Positions 1 through 12,276 are shown, counted from the first letter of the stretch. The stretch is 64,000 nt of DNA from Agapetus fuscipes (GCA_951799405.1 OX637332.1:30852832-30916831); one strand, 5' to 3'. Notes: a model not told the origin generated them from the sequence alone. Numbers and translations are program-made.

Positions 1-132
1 CTTCAACTGAAGTGGTTGACCTAAGGCCGGCGCCCTTACCAGTAAATATAAATAGGTTCAACTCGCCACATGCGACCCTTTTGGGGATAACAGAGCAAGT
101 AGTTATACTATATGTGTAGCTTAGTTGTTTTC
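1..132 (+). repeat. tRNA-derived SINE family A, 3' half
   Basis: Matches the second half of the full-length copy at 31825-32148, from the CTTCAACTGAAGTGG palindrome to the GTGTAGCTTAGTTG end. The window edge cuts it. Confidence 0.75.
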
Positions 133-321
133 TTAGTCTTCTTCTTATTGTGGAGGTGACCCTTGTAGAAGCTGCAATGAGTGTAAGAACAGAATTGAAG
201 TAAGATACTGTTGGCCGCGTTATGACTGCTGTAGCATGTTGTGGTCGGGTCAGCGTTGGGCGGCAGGAGTGAGAGAGAGTAGTCACTTGACTTGAGGGTG
301 TTTTGCATGCGTTTGGCTCAG

Positions 322-489
322 CGTCACGGGCGAGAGCGGCTACTCTTGCCCGGAGAGCGGCTCTTCCAGCCACTCCTCCAGCCTCCCGGGCCACTCTCTG
401 AGCGCCTCCCTGGAGAACCTGAGCATGACGGGCCGGATCAACTTCCAGCTGGGCTACGGCCGCAAGGATAAGCAGCACAAGAGAACCAG
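322..489 (+). CDS. fry: fry exon 1 of window
   Basis: Acceptor ctcag before 322 and donor gtaagg after 489. It codes a Ser-rich low-complexity stretch (GSSSHSSSLPGHSLS) and then SLENLSMTGRINFQLGYGRKD, a conserved Furry block. The first base completes a codon begun in an exon upstream of the window. It ends in phase 2. Confidence 0.87.
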
Positions 490-1829
490 GTAAGGCGGTG
501 CATGTTTTGTAGAAGCGGGCGGCTTGTATTGAACTGATGATTGATGTAATGTATGGTAGATTCATGGTTGTTACACTATACCTCACCAAAAAGAGACCAA
601 GCTCTTGTGTGTGGTGAGGGGTGAACTGTAACTAAATTTGTATTTGTAACAACTATGTTACTTTTTCAGTAGGGTTTGCCAAACTGATGGATTAAAAAAT
701 AGGATTAGGTTTTGAGTAATGCTTGCCATTCATGCTACGGTTCATACTATGCAGAGTTTTGCCTGCATAGGCAACCGGAGCAAAATCAAAAATCATTTCT
801 TTCGAGAGATATTTTCAATTATAATAAATTTCAAGGTTAAATAAATTTGTGCATATCTTTTGAGTGATAGTTTACAGTTAAACTGTGCGTTTGTGCAAGC
901 ACTGTTTATGAATTTTCCAGCCCAGCGAAGAGAACATTTGAAAAATTAAGTCTAGCTTTCATAGTCAGCTTTGAGAATGTTTTCTGCTCTTCCGCAGGTA
1001 GAAAATCTGCTAAAAGAACATGTTATAACCCAAAAGAATGTAAATACCTTTGGCATCATTTCTTGAAACATCAATTTTTATGATGGAAGATGGCATAGGT
1101 GCCTTTAAATTTTGCGGACAAGCATACATGACTTTTTAAACGGATAAAATAGGCGTAGATTGCTTATGCTACTTCGATTTTAATTCATCCATTATTATGA
1201 AATTAATTAGACATTCAATTTTAAAAATTCATCCACAATGGTGAACTCACCTATAATGATGACATGTCTGAAATTTTGTCATAAAAAATCATTCATTCAA
1301 GATTTAATATCATTAATTATTTTTTGAACATCATCATTTCAGTACAAATTGTCCTTGTTTTTTTGATACATTCTTTAATTTGCATGGCTTATGCATTTCA
1401 TAGAAACTCCAGTATTCTATTCTGATTATTTATTCTTACCATATTTTTTAATTTGTTTATTAAAACAGTGATTTATTTACTGTTAGTTTTTTTATCTTAA
1501 ATTTTTATAGGCAATATAATTTTATTTATTTATGGCCATCCTAACTACTCTTTTATGTTTTAATTTTGGTCAAATAAACAAAATCTTTTACAGCAAACAC
1601 CAAATGAATATTATTGATTAAAATCTTCAAGTTTCAACACAGTCATATTTTAGTAAAGAATAAAAAAACATGGTACATTATATTATACATTGATTTTTAT
1701 GTTCATATGAAAGTAAATAAGCATGGATTCTTTTAACAATATTTACTTTCTATGAAGGACTGATTGTTCAACCATAGCTTAGGTGACTTTTAACTCTTAA
1801 TAATAAATTAAGGAGATCAATCTTTTCTG
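490..1829. other. fry intron 1, 5' part, mostly unassigned
   Basis: AT-rich with no convincing exon. Around 895-940 a short stretch resembles the middle of the SINE seen at 30795-31086. Nothing else is recognisable. Confidence 0.4.
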
Positions 1830-2200
1830 TAATCTAAGTTGAAAAGACATATTAAGATTTACAGTTCATATTTAATGCAAGCCAACAAGCAGACACATGT
1901 AAGATCTATAATCTCTATAATCTATAATCTAAGTTGCAAGGATATATTCATTCAAAGCTCTCAGATGTATGCCCACAAACAAACATGTGAAGTTCACGCT
2001 TACAAATGCTGATAGTGTACTTACAAATAAAATCCAAACCTCAAATGAAGATCACTCTTACATATGCTGCGTGTGCGCTTGAAAACTAAAAACAAATCTC
2101 AAAACCCTTGCAAGACTTGCCGGACTACATCTCATACAGGGGTGATTGGCAAAAAGGAGTCAATTTTTATTTTATGGGCGGTCAGCATTTAAGCATTTTC
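1830..2200 (-). repeat. RTE-like LINE 3' ends, two abutting fragments
   Basis: Minus-strand copies of the abundant 3' repeat, with ataatctataatctaag tails. One carries the subfamily with AAAGCTCTCAGATGTATG, the other is more diverged. Confidence 0.7.
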
Positions 2201-2589
2201 ATAAGGTTAAAAGTCACTTAACTATTATTGTTACCAATAATCAGCCCTTAAAAATCGGTACTTATATTAATAGGTGTATTTGGAAGGTTAAATAAATATT
2301 CATAATTTTTTTTTAACACATTGGGAAATGATGTTTTTTATTCTACAGGTATGTTAGAGTTATTAGTCTAATGGGTTTGTGTGTAATTATTAACATTACT
2401 AAACCAGGAATTGAAATAACTAAAAAAATTGTGATGATTTTCTCATCAATTGATTTTCAGAAATCTCTCTTCCACACTTTCTACTGTCATCTCAAACACA
2501 GATTATTATTACACACTGTTATACGAGTTGTATAGAACCAATGTTGGCAATCTGGGATATTTTTCGCAAAAGGCATAAATATACCTTTG

Positions 2590-3128
2590 GCTATTTCTAT
2601 ATCCGACCCCTATTCCGCTAGGAGTGGCCAGTAACTTCGCAGGTCTGTCCTTGCATACTTCTTTCATCTCCTATAAATTCATCACTTTGTTCATGTCTGA
2701 TCTTTCCTTCTTACACTGCAGATTCCAGTCATTTGCAATCTAATCTAATCTAATCTAAGTTGCCAAGATATGTTACATTGGAGATTCACATTACATGTAT
2801 TTTCACAACCAGACACGTACAAGTTCGCGCTTGCACATGCCGCATGTGAACCTACAACATAAAAACCAAATCTCAAATGGACATACACCCTGCAACTCTT
2901 GCCGTCCTTCCCTAAGACAGGGGTGACATTGGCAAAGTGAACCATTTTTACAGCATGGGTGGTCAGCCGCATACCAACCTATAAGTCAATAATGAACTTA
3001 TTTGATCAATCCATTCTTTCTTCGATCTTCCCCTTTCATACTACCTTCGACATTTCTTTTATACACTCTTTTAGTCAGACGTTCTTCAACCATTCTTTCT
3101 AGATGCCCAATAACATGAGAATGATGAG
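2590..3128 (-). repeat. RTE-like LINE fragments (coding remnants around a 3' UTR copy)
   Basis: 2740-2989 is a well preserved 3' UTR copy with a (TAATC)n tail. 2590-2720 and 2999-3128 resemble the C-terminal coding region seen intact at 35221-35700 and 47316-47858. The order suggests an insertion of one copy into another. Confidence 0.65.
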
Positions 3129-3538
3129 CAAAATTATTTCCTTTGTTTTTATATATTTATTTCATTTTCGAAAAAAGCCCTAGATAGCCACCTTTTGTGC
3201 TTTACGACTCAAATACAATCTTTACAAATCACATATTGATGGAATTGGTTTCACGACTTTCAGGATTCTATAAATCTTATGCACTTTTTTCAGGTTTTTT
3301 CTTGGAATATAAGGGTACTGAAAACAATGTTTCATATCCAAGCCACATACTAATGTTTTCACTATTACCATGCAATTTATTCATTATTTATGCTCTAGTT
3401 TTATTAATGTCACACATGTAAAATGGGATGGTATTTTATTTTACTTTCTGACAGATAAAATATTTGACATAAAATTTTATAGGCGTAAAAAAATATTGTA
3501 AAATACAGAACATTTAAGAAAAAAATATGCATTGAGAT

Positions 3539-3845
3539 GTCCAGTCCATAGCTCAGTTGCTAGAGTGCTTGCATTCTATGCCAAGAACTCTGGTTCAAAT
3601 CTCACCGAGGGTGTCAGATATTATTTCCTATTTTGTCAGGTTTACTCATCCTTCACAATAAATGAGTACCCCTTTACCTGTAAAAAGAAATGGGTTCCAC
3701 TCGCCACGTACGGCTCCTTCGGGGACAGGGTGACAAAAAGTTACACTATATTTGTAGCTTAGTTGCGTTTTTTTTTTGCTTATTTCAAAGTACTAATCTC
3801 ACCAAGGGTGTCAGGCATGATTTCCCGTTTTGGTGTTTTCTTTGA
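3539..3845 (+). repeat. tRNA-derived SINE family A, rearranged copy
   Basis: A tRNA-like head with A box (TAGCTCAGTTG) at about 3550, a deleted middle, the GTAGCTTAGTTGCG end near 3765, and a further fragment (ACCAAGGGTGTCAGGCATGA) to 3845. Confidence 0.65.
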
Positions 3846-4034
3846 ATCAAAATAGCCAGTTTTCCTCTTTTGATTTCTCACACTGTTTGTTTTTGTCAAA
3901 CTGACATTTTTACACAAGGTCTGTTGGATTTTTCTTACCAAAATTACTACCAATGGAATTAGAATGAAGTTTCAAATTTGATTTTTTTTTATCAGCTACC
4001 AAACATTATGGGCCTATGTGAATAGGGTCTTTAC

Positions 4035-4332
4035 AGTGCTATTCTTAGACATTTCAGTCGTCCGTTGAGCCCACGCTTTGACAAACTAGTGATGCCTGGG
4101 CTGGAAGTCTCACCACCACGGTCATTCTTACCTACCAAATTTTGGTAATATTTGGATGAAGACTACTACTAGCTGTTCACTTGCGGCCATCTTGGATTGA
4201 TAGGTCTTCATACAAATATTACCGATATTCGGTAGGTAAGAATAACTGTGCTGATAAGAGTTCCAGCCCAGGCATCATTAGTTTGTCAAAGCTTGGGCTC
4301 AACGGACGACTAAAATGGCTAAGAATAGCACC
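4035..4332. mobile_element. foldback MITE, family 1
   Basis: Long inverted repeat with ends GTGCTATTCTTAGACATTT and its near complement. The middle carries complementary segments around the phrases gatgcctgggctgga and tccagcccaggcatc. A second copy is at 46951-47190. Target duplication not resolved. Confidence 0.75.
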
Positions 4333-4496
4333 GTTAGAAACCAACACAAAATTTTAGTTATTTAGCTATTTCCTCCGACAGCCTACTTGTTGGCATCACA
4401 TTTATTGAAATGCCATTTGTGCTGTCTCCATCATGCTGTTTGTTGTTTGTATCATGGCTTGACTGAACTGCATTGCTTGTGTTTGTGTGTTGATAG

Positions 4497-4667
4497 TTCC
4501 TCGCCGGACAGCCTGAGCGGTGAGCGCAGCGACAGCAAGTCTCCCGGAGCCGGTGCGTCTCCGTGTGCTCTCTACAAGTTGTTGGTGCCGTCTCTCAAGT
4601 CGGAGCTGGCCGATGTGCGAGACGTGGCCGTCCATGCCATTGGACACATCAACTCTGATGCTCTCAA
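4497..4667 (+). CDS. fry: fry exon 2
   Basis: Starts after tgatag and ends at donor gtaata. It codes a Ser-rich linker ([17 protein letters not shown]) and a helical repeat with [15 protein letters not shown] and [13 protein letters not shown], typical of the Furry N-terminal HEAT-like region. Phase 2 on both sides, so it joins exons 1 and 3 cleanly. Confidence 0.93.
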
Positions 4668-4759
4668 GTAATAGCACTCTCAGGGCCTTTTTAGATACAA
4701 AACATACTGCCTGTATTATCTATGGAATACCGGATCACAGTAAAATAAATAAATACAAC

Positions 4760-4840
4760 ATATAATACACCCTTACCCGTCAAAATAGATAGGTCCCGAA
4801 TCGCCACATGCGACCCCTTCGAAAGCAAGAAGTAACACTA
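4760..4840 (+). repeat. tRNA-derived SINE family A, short fragment
   Basis: Only the 3' part is present (CACATGCGACCCCTTCG then AAGAAGTAACACTA). It lies just after exon 2. Confidence 0.6.
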
Positions 4841-5005
4841 GCATGGGTGGTCAGCCACATAACAACCACTAAGAATCAATTGGAAAAATTGAGATTGTGT
4901 GGTTGTTAGCTCAACTGACTAAATTCTTACACAAATCGCAATATGTTTCAGTCATAGTTTTAGCATTTACGAGTACAATATATATATATTGGTTTTATTT
5001 TACAG

Positions 5006-5155
5006 AGATCTGATGGAAGAGCTTCTTGGTCTGATTCGAGAAGCGGTTGATAAGAAGCAGGAGAACATGAGAAGGAGGAGGAGGCGAGATGCCCTCAGGT
5101 TACATCTTGGGAGGGTTCTGCAGCTCATCGCTGAGAACGGAACCTTTGCCAACAG
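5006..5155 (+). CDS. fry: fry exon 3
   Basis: Acceptor tttacag, donor gtacaa. It codes [20 protein letters not shown], a basic run of six Arg after Met ([10 protein letters not shown]), then [16 protein letters not shown]. The charged helix followed by a hydrophobic helix fits the Furry N-terminal repeat region. Ends phase 2. Confidence 0.95.
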
Positions 5156-5421
5156 GTACAATGAGTGTGATGATTTACCATGCCTTATTTTCTAACCCGA
5201 TTGCCAGACTTCCATGTCCCCATTTCTCTCACCCATTTTTCTTAAATCGGACGGTGTAATGCCACTTACAAAAAGTTTGTTAAAAACTGTAGTGCTGTTT
5301 GATTTAAATCTTGTCCCATCAAATTGTCTCCAATTTTTACTTTTATAAAATCCATATAAAAAAGATCTTACGATTTGATGAAATCAAATTTAATGTATGC
5401 TTCGTATTCCTTTCTTTTCAG

Positions 5422-5585
5422 TCCCAATGTCTTGGAGAACGGATCCTTGCACCCCATGTTTGTGGAGTACATTGATGGAGCTCGGTATTGTTTGGAAGCT
5501 GAAGCCGAGAAGGATGGCCAAACTTCGCTGCAAGTCAAGCTGATCTTCTGTCACTTTGTCACCAAGATAATCAAAAGCTTTCCAC
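5422..5585 (+). CDS. fry: fry exon 4
   Basis: Acceptor ttttcag, donor gtaagt. It codes PNVLENGSLHPMFVEYIDGA and QVKLIFCHFVTKIIKSFP, conserved Furry helices. It begins with the base that completes a phase 2 codon and ends in phase 1. Confidence 0.95.
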
Positions 5586-5727
5586 GTAAGTTGTCACCTT
5601 TATTAGGAAACAAACAATCTATAAAATCAAGATTAAATGCTGTTGGTTTGTAAGCGAATCTCTACGGAATGGCCGAACTGATTTGGCTGTTTTTTGTTTT
5701 ATAATGGTGTTTATAATTTTGGACAGC

Positions 5728-6052
5728 AACTAAGCTACACATGTAGAGTAACTTCTTGCCGCGTTATCCCCGAAGGGGTCGCATGTGGCGAGTTGAACCT
5801 ATGTATTTTTACAGGTAAAGGGGCCAGCCTTACGCCAACCACTTCAGTTGAAGTGGGGGTTTCCCAGCTCCCGAGAGGGCTGGTACTCATTACTTGTAAA
5901 GGCTGAGTAGTAAACCTTGCCGGTATTTTATTATGGGGTTTGAAGTAAACACCAAAACGGGAAATCACTTCTGACACCTTCGGTGGGATTCAAACCCGAG
6001 CTCACGGCATGGAATGCAAGCACTCTACCAACTGAGCTATCGACCGGACTAG
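5728..6052 (-). repeat. tRNA-derived SINE family A, near full length
   Basis: Minus-strand copy from the tRNA-like head near 6050 (GATAGCTCAGTTGGTAG) with a B box (GGTTTGAATCC) to the GTAGCTTAGTTG end near 5728. Confidence 0.8.
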
Positions 6053-6300
6053 CTACGGACTACTATAGAGCTTAGGAAAAATATCCTGATAATTTATGAT
6101 ACTAGGGAAAAGCTCAGCATTCTTTTTTAATGTTTTCGTCTCATTTGCACCATTTTCTTACAACAATGTCACAAAGCGGTCCCCATTAAATTGATTGCAA
6201 TTTGGACAGAATAACGCCTGTTGGGTCAGTTAGTTTTAAATAATTGCAATTTTACATTTCAAATTTTTCCTTGAAGTGTATAGATTCATGGTTTCTATGC

Positions 6301-6477
6301 TTACCAGAAGCGCTATTCTGCTTAATTCCTTACACTTTGGATATCAATCCAAGTCAAAGCTTGCTAGCGCTTGCGAAAGAACTTCATAAAGAATCACAGT
6401 ACACCTTTCTTTTGAACACAAATCACTATCTTGTTGCATTAAGGTCGTAAGGAATTTAGTAGAATAGCTCTTCATGT
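6301..6477. mobile_element. foldback MITE, family 2
   Basis: Ends AGAAGCGCTATTCTGC and its near complement GTAGAATAGCTCTTC. A related, inverted copy is at 25666-25843. Confidence 0.65.
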
Positions 6478-6631
6478 TGCTTTTATGATAAAAATTCAGA
6501 ATGAACATGATCCTTGAAAAATATGTGTCATTTTTTCATAAGTGTCATTGACCCTCAGTTTAAGCCGTGTATAGATGTATTTATGTTGTTCTAAAGTGAT
6601 TGCTTTGTTAAAAGGATTCTTTCTTTTCTAG

Positions 6632-6804
6632 TGGAGACATACGTCACATTGTTGAGGAGAGAGTTGAGGAAGAGCCTGTTTGATTTGTTTGCGAGCTGGT
6701 GTCCTCCGTTTCTCAAGTTTCTGGGTTCGCTGTCGCCTCCGCAGCAACTGAGTGCCAATACAAGTGGCCTGGACAGTGAAGAATTGCATCTAGCGGCTTT
6801 ACAG
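6632..6804 (+). CDS. fry: fry exon 5
   Basis: Acceptor ttttctag, donor gtattc. It codes TYVTLLRRELRKSLFDLFAS and CPPFLKFLGSLSP, then a spacer ending LHLAALQ. Starts phase 1, ends phase 0. Confidence 0.94.
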
Positions 6805-6849
6805 GTATTCATTTCATTTTCACCATTATTATTAGGATAACGACCCAAA

Positions 6850-7824
6850 TAGGTTGTAGCCTAGGAAATTTGGTCTATTGATAAAAACTATGAGTAAAAA
6901 GGACACTGAATGCATTTGCTTTAAATTCAACAAAAACAATTTGTTTACTTTTTAGATTGTCTTATTTTTTAAGTCTTTGATAATAGGTTGTCGTCACCCT
7001 AAATTAGTACATTAAAAAGTATCCCAAGTACAATGGGAATTGGTTGTCACATCTAGGTGAGGATAAACCGGAAACAGAGCCTCTCTCTGTGGCGATGGGT
7101 GATTGTCCCATTCATGCAGAGAGTGAATACATATTCACTATTGGCTGGTGTATTGTCAGGTTACATCAATTGTCAAGAGCTTAGGACATTCACTGTTTAT
7201 TCAACATTATTGGAAAATCTAATCACATGTCAAATAAACTAGTCATTGTAATATTAACTCAAGTCATAACAATCTATGTGTGTAGTTCTCAATATAATTT
7301 CTCAGAGCCCAAAAAAGGCTGAGAATAAAATTCAGGTATGAAACCAGTTTGTAGTCTAGTAGTTTACTCTACGGACTCGTAATCGGAAGGTTGTGGATTC
7401 CCATAAGAGCATAATAAACATTTAATGATTAAAGCGTCCATATGTTGTCTTTCTGACACATATATGCATACAGGCAAGGTACGACGAGGAGGGTTGGAGC
7501 AAATCGCTCTGTCTAGACATCTCCCTCTATGCCTTTCCACTATTGAGTATTTTCTGTCAAACACCTTTTGCAACAATTCACGGTTCCTCTGTATAGAAAT
7601 CTTTTTTTGATTTTGTGACACCTTTCTTCTCCAGTCCCACACTCATTCTATAGAACAATCCGCTTCCACTATATCCAGACATCTTACTCTGAGTCTTCTT
7701 ATTGTTATTCACATTTCTGGGTTGTTATGGCATTGTTTTACGCTCTGATGGTCCATGTGATGAATGTTGTATTTGTTATAATCGGCTAAGTATTCAACTG
7801 TTTAATTTACTTTGTCTCTTTCAG
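6850..7824. other. fry intron 5
   Basis: Contains a degenerate tRNA-like SINE head near 7340-7400 (TAGTCTAGTAGTTTACTCT then GGTTGTGGATTCC). The rest is unassigned; no exon-like reading frame with splice borders fits. Confidence 0.45.
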
Positions 7825-7935
7825 GCTATGAGTGCAATTCTGTGTTGTGGACCGTGTTTTGCTCCTATCGCATTGGCTGAAGATGGAGCCTTATACCCTT
7901 GGTTGCACAAGTTGCTGGCATCTGACAATGAAAAG
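7825..7935 (+). CDS. fry: fry exon 6
   Basis: Acceptor ctttcag, donor gtttgt. It codes AMSAILCCGPCFA and ALYPWLHKLLASDNEK. Its 111 nt (37 codons) lie between two phase 0 introns. Confidence 0.94.
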
Positions 7936-8002
7936 GTTTGTTTGTGAAAGTTATTAATATTATACTTAATTCAAATATTCACCTTAATTATTGTTGATAT
8001 AT

Positions 8003-8455
8003 TGTCCCGTTGATAGCTCAGTTGGTAGAGTGCTTGCATTCCATGCCGAGAGCTCGGGCTTATCCCACCGAGCATGTCAGAAATTATTTCCTGTTTTGGT
8101 GCTTACTTCAAACTCAAAATAAAAATTACCGGCAAGGTTTTCTCAGCCTTCACAAGAAGTGAGTAGCAGTCCCCTCGGCAGCTGGGAAACCCCTACTTCA
8201 ACTGAAGTGTTTGGTGTAAAGCTGGCCCCCTTACCTGTTTAGTTTAATAAATAGTTTCCACTCATCCTGGACCATCATGTTCAGGATTTTGATGGTCGCT
8301 GGTCTTGGATTAGAGCTTCAAATAAAAGATTTGTTTCTTGCTTGATATGTAGCACTTTATTACAGAAAAGGTTTGACTGGTGACTTTACTAGTCAGAACA
8401 TGATGCGAGAGAAGAACCCTTTCGAGGATAACGCTGCAAGAAGTCACACTAATTA
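8003..8455 (+). repeat. tRNA-derived SINE family A, interrupted
   Basis: Head and middle at 8003-8265, then about 135 bases of foreign sequence, and the SINE 3' end resuming near 8405 (TTTCGAGGATAACGC). Confidence 0.7.
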
Positions 8456-8493
8456 TTGTGTATTACTACTTTTTTTGATTGTCTGGTTGTATT

Positions 8494-8615
8494 GACCGGT
8501 CCGTAGTCCAGTGGTAACACTTTGGACTCGTAAATGGAAGATTATGGGTTCGAAACCTGGCGAAGCACAAAAAATATACCATGTATATTTTCAAATTTGC
8601 TCTTCGCACTTACAA
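8494..8615 (+). repeat. tRNA-derived SINE family B, head
   Basis: tRNA-like head with GTCCGTAGTCCAGTGGTAAC and B-box region GGGTTCGAAACC. It matches the heads of the minus-strand copies at 30795-31086 and 62781-63106. Confidence 0.7.
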
Positions 8616-8854
8616 TGTCTTTCTTGTTCAAAAGCAAAGCGTCGTATCAAGACTGACTGACTTGCAAGCAACTTGCGCTTTATATACTCCCAAAGACAGT
8701 AGTTACTAGAAGCCAATTTGGCTGGAACCTTCCGGAACATAAAGCTTCCAGTAGGTACATAATTGAATGTCTCTTTCCTAGGTACCTATAATAATTATTC
8801 CAACTCTCATCGGCTATAACTAATACACCTACCTACCTAACATTTATATGTATT

Positions 8855-9114
8855 TCGTCGTTGTTCTGGCAATACGTCGTATGTCAAGGGTTTTCGATTT
8901 CCTTTTTGTGATGCCATTTGATGGGAAAAAAGTCATTTTATGTAGCTACAATACCTCCCATGTCACACATTATCATCAGTACAGTATGGTTTATGACATG
9001 GGAGGTATTCCAATTGTATAAAATGTTTCTTTCCCTATAAAATGGTATCATAAAGGGGAAGTCGAAATTTTTTGACATATGACCTATTGCCAGAACAACG
9101 ACGATTTGTTATTT
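8855..9114. mobile_element. foldback MITE, family 3
   Basis: Terminal inverted repeats TCGTCGTTGTTCTGGCAAT and its complement, about 33 bases with few mismatches. An inner inverted pair surrounds acctcccatgtc and gacatgggaggt. Confidence 0.75.
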
Positions 9115-9196
9115 ACATAAAAATATATATAAATATCCTACCAGTATATCACAGACCACAAAAATAATGGTAGTGCTAATTAACTTTGTGTTTCAG

Positions 9197-9351
9197 ATTT
9201 ACAAGCTTGCCCGAGAAACCATTGTTCTCCTGTTGGACATGAACCATGACACTGGCCCTCTGCTGGACTGGGTCATAGACAAGTGCTACACTGGCGAACC
9301 CAAAGTAGCGGACGGTGCTTTCCTGGCCTTAGCCACCATATTTAGCACAAG
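9197..9351 (+). CDS. fry: fry exon 7
   Basis: Acceptor tttcag, donor gtaatg. It codes [20 protein letters not shown] and [10 protein letters not shown], then [14 protein letters not shown], among the most conserved Furry segments. Ends phase 2. Confidence 0.95.
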
Positions 9352-9489
9352 GTAATGCCAAATTTTCTCATACCAATCATTGGTGGAAGGGGAAATTTTT
9401 TAGAATTTTGTGTATTGTAATTCTGTTGCCATCACACTTCATAAGGCTAGAGTCTTTGCAGAGTTGTCTTTCAACCTAGCTTTGAAGAC

Positions 9490-9730
9490 AACCTAGCTGG
9501 AGAGAAGTTTTCCGGGATCTATTGCCGTGGTCTGTGGGAGCTGGAGCTTCCTGACGTTTCGCTCATGTCTATGATGGGCTTCTTCAGCTTTTTCCTCACA
9601 GTTTCATAAAGATCATTTTTATCATTTCACTTTCACGCTGAGAAGCCCATCGTAGACATGGGCGAAACATACAGAAGCTCCAGCTGCAATAGACCACGGC
9701 AACAGATCCTGAAAACATCTCTCCAGCATA
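9490..9730. mobile_element. foldback MITE, family 4
   Basis: Left half (GCTGGAGAGAAGTTTTC to GATGGGCTTCTTCAGC) is complementary to the right half ending ctctccagc. A single arm recurs at 57898-58010. Confidence 0.7.
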
Positions 9731-10007
9731 ATCACTGTTTTGTATCAGGGATTTACGTCATCTCAACTTATTGAAAATTAAAAATGAATATGTTTATTTG
9801 GGTTCTTTTGGACATTTTTTCTTTTCATATCCTTCTGGGTCGACAACTTCCTTGAGACTCTAGTTACCCGAATAGTGAGTTCCGGTTACTGCATTATTTT
9901 TAAAGAAATAACAATCTGCATTAAAATAAGAATTTTCGGCAAGTTACAAATATAACATTTGAGCTGATACAAACTTCCTGTTAATCCTGTTTATTTTATT
10001 TCTGCAG

Positions 10008-10171
10008 AGAATACCCCTGTGATCATTACACGGCTGTGATAAACGTGACCCTGATGTGTACGGGCTGTCCAAGGTCAAACGTCCACGAGACGGCCCTGCA
10101 ACTTCTCCAGCTCTTGGATAAGAGGTTCTTCGGCAATGTGAATCTGCCACCGGCTGATGGAGACAGTTCAA
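10008..10171 (+). CDS. fry: fry exon 8
   Basis: Acceptor tctgcag, donor gtaagt. It codes [19 protein letters not shown] and [17 protein letters not shown], a helical repeat, then an acidic spacer. Starts phase 2, ends phase 1. Confidence 0.95.
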
Positions 10172-10364
10172 GTAAGTTAAATCATCTGTGTCTCTTTCCA
10201 GTTGAATTTACCATCTTTTTTTTTTCAAGCGGTCTCCCATCCAAGTACTATCCGCGCTCTATGTTGTTTAACTTCGGTGATTGTTAAGTGGCTGTTAACA
10301 CCTCTAAATTATAATGTACTCATTAAAAACATCTTTCTGCCACATTACATTAGTAGGCTCATAT

Positions 10365-10742
10365 CTAGTTGAGACGAGATATGGCCCTACTGAAATTTAT
10401 TATTAACATACTTCGTGGAAAGATTGATTGCTCGCCACTGCTGGGACGGACTCTACAGCTTTACGCCCCCAGCAATTATAATAGAGCAAGAAGTCATGAT
10501 CTTGATCTTCAAGATCCCCGCCTGCCGAACCAATGTTCTCCGTCAGTCTTGGGTAGTGCGTGCGCTGTCGCTGCTCAATACTCTGGTCTCCTGAGCCCCA
10601 CACTTGGATATATTTACAACTAATGATCGCTTACTATCGAAGTCTGTTTGTATACTAGAACAATGTATGGATGCGTAGAATAATGTATCTGTGTATTGTT
10701 CTCTTATGTTTACAATGTTATTTGTATTGTGGCATTTTGGTG
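10365..10742 (+). repeat. LINE 3' end fragment (RT C-terminus)
   Basis: With frameshifts it reads the typical end of a jockey/CR1-like RT ORF: a NFYAPS-type segment, RARSHDL and a block of the P-x-x-R-x-N type. It sits inside fry intron 8 and is not an exon. Confidence 0.45.
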
Positions 10743-10942
10743 TCTATAATCTATAATCTAAGTTGCAAGGACATATTCATTCAAAGCTCTCAGATGTATG
10801 CCCACAAACAAACACGTGTAGTTCGCGCTTACAAATGCTGATTGTGTACTTACAAATAAAATCCAAACCTCAAATGAACATAAGCCCTGTAACTCTTGCC
10901 GACATTCCCTGAAACAGGGGTGACATTGGCAAAGTGTCTAAT
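10743..10942 (-). repeat. RTE-like LINE 3' end
   Basis: Same subfamily as 33720 and 36282 (AAAGCTCTCAGATGTATG), with a (TATAATC)n tail. It stops in the GGGGTGACATTGGCAAAGTG box. Confidence 0.75.
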
Positions 10943-11066
10943 TGGTAATACTTTTTAATTTGGTAAATAAATTACCCGAGCCATAAACTGGTTTGTAGGT
11001 GATGTCTATCTGTGATACAAACGTTTTTAATTTGTTACTTCAGAGCTTCTGTTTTTGTGGTTGCAG

Positions 11067-11195
11067 TTCCCAGGGTGGAGAGGAACGGAGGGACTCTGGA
11101 TGCTCAGCTGTCCACCACTTACTGCAGATCTCAGCTGTACTTGTCCCGCCAACTCTCAGAGCTGCACCCAGAGCTAACCATGCCTATATTTTCAG
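11067..11195 (+). CDS. fry: fry exon 9
   Basis: Acceptor ggttgcag, donor gtttga. It codes [20 protein letters not shown] and [12 protein letters not shown], which runs into EITHRF in the next exon. Phase 1 at both ends. Confidence 0.94.
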
Positions 11196-11900
11196 GTTTG
11201 AAAAAAATTGCATTACAAGATTTTTGATCTATGGTTTGTTCTTAATAATTTTAATTTTTTATACATCACTCTTGATAATGACCTGAATATTGAAGGTCGA
11301 AAGTACTCGAGATTTAAAATATTATTGTGAAAATAAAAGAACGTTTAATAAAAAATAATTTGATTTTAAATAAAATGAATTTTCACTGTGTGAATACACA
11401 AACCCTACAAAATCTACAAGATTTTGTCTTTGCCATCAGGATAAAACATTGCAGATATTGTTGTGTGTTGTTAAATTGTCTTGTCGTCTAAATATTTGTA
11501 GCATTTTGGTTTCTTGCTCTTCTTTGCTTTACTTGGCGCCTTATGAGCTATTTAACCTCCAGGGTGCCGGAACGTGGATCCACGCTCTATGTACTTATTG
11601 TGATTTTTTTCGTTTTTCTTTAGTATTTACACAGAAATAATATCAAAAATATTGCTTAAAATTCCCTTCTAGGATATAACTACCAATCAATAGACCCAAA
11701 TCATTAATTGTTGTTGGTGAATATTTAAAAAAAAAATGCAGTTGACCTTGAAAAAATATGTGATAAAGTTGATCTTCTAAATTATGTTACAAAACACTCA
11801 CACATAAGCAATAAAATGTTTTGTTTACATTCCAAGGGGTCATTGATCTGTAACATGTTTGAACCGAAATGGGTATGTGACTTTAAAAAATAATACCATA
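11196..11900. other. fry intron 9, 5' part
   Basis: AT-rich. I see no exon and no repeat that I can assign before the MITE at 11901. Confidence 0.4.
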
Positions 11901-12149
11901 TCGCACGTTTAATAATAAAGAGCAATAACTCAAAAAACATGAATGTTGGGAAAACGCGTTTGAAGCTCAGACGCCCAGTACAACTTGTATGGGATAAAAA
12001 AGGCGGCCGATGTTTTATCTCGGTCATATTCGTCCAAATTGAACAGCTGTCGCATTCTACGCATTCTTCTCGCATTGTTCCTGCGTTTTATTACAAAATC
12101 TCGATTTTCCCAATTTTCGAGTTATTTCTCTTTATTATTAAACGTGCGA
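11901..12149. mobile_element. TA-flanked MITE, family 5
   Basis: Terminal inverted repeats TCGCACGTTTAATAATAAAG and its complement, flanked by TA on both sides, as expected for the Tc1/mariner type. A second copy lies at 61979-62227. Confidence 0.75.
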
Positions 12150-12276
12150 TATACAAAGTTTTTATTTTATTTTAAAATAAAGAAATGAAAGGTTGCAAAG
12201 TAAATGCCCGAGCAATGAATGATGTGAGTTATGAACATTTGAAGAAATTCATGTAATGTATATTTCCTTGTTTCAG

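Noticed and set aside
10369..10623. 84-codon frame as an extra fry exon
   Set aside because: It reads like a LINE C-terminal end with frameshifts and does not fit the phase between exons 8 and 9.
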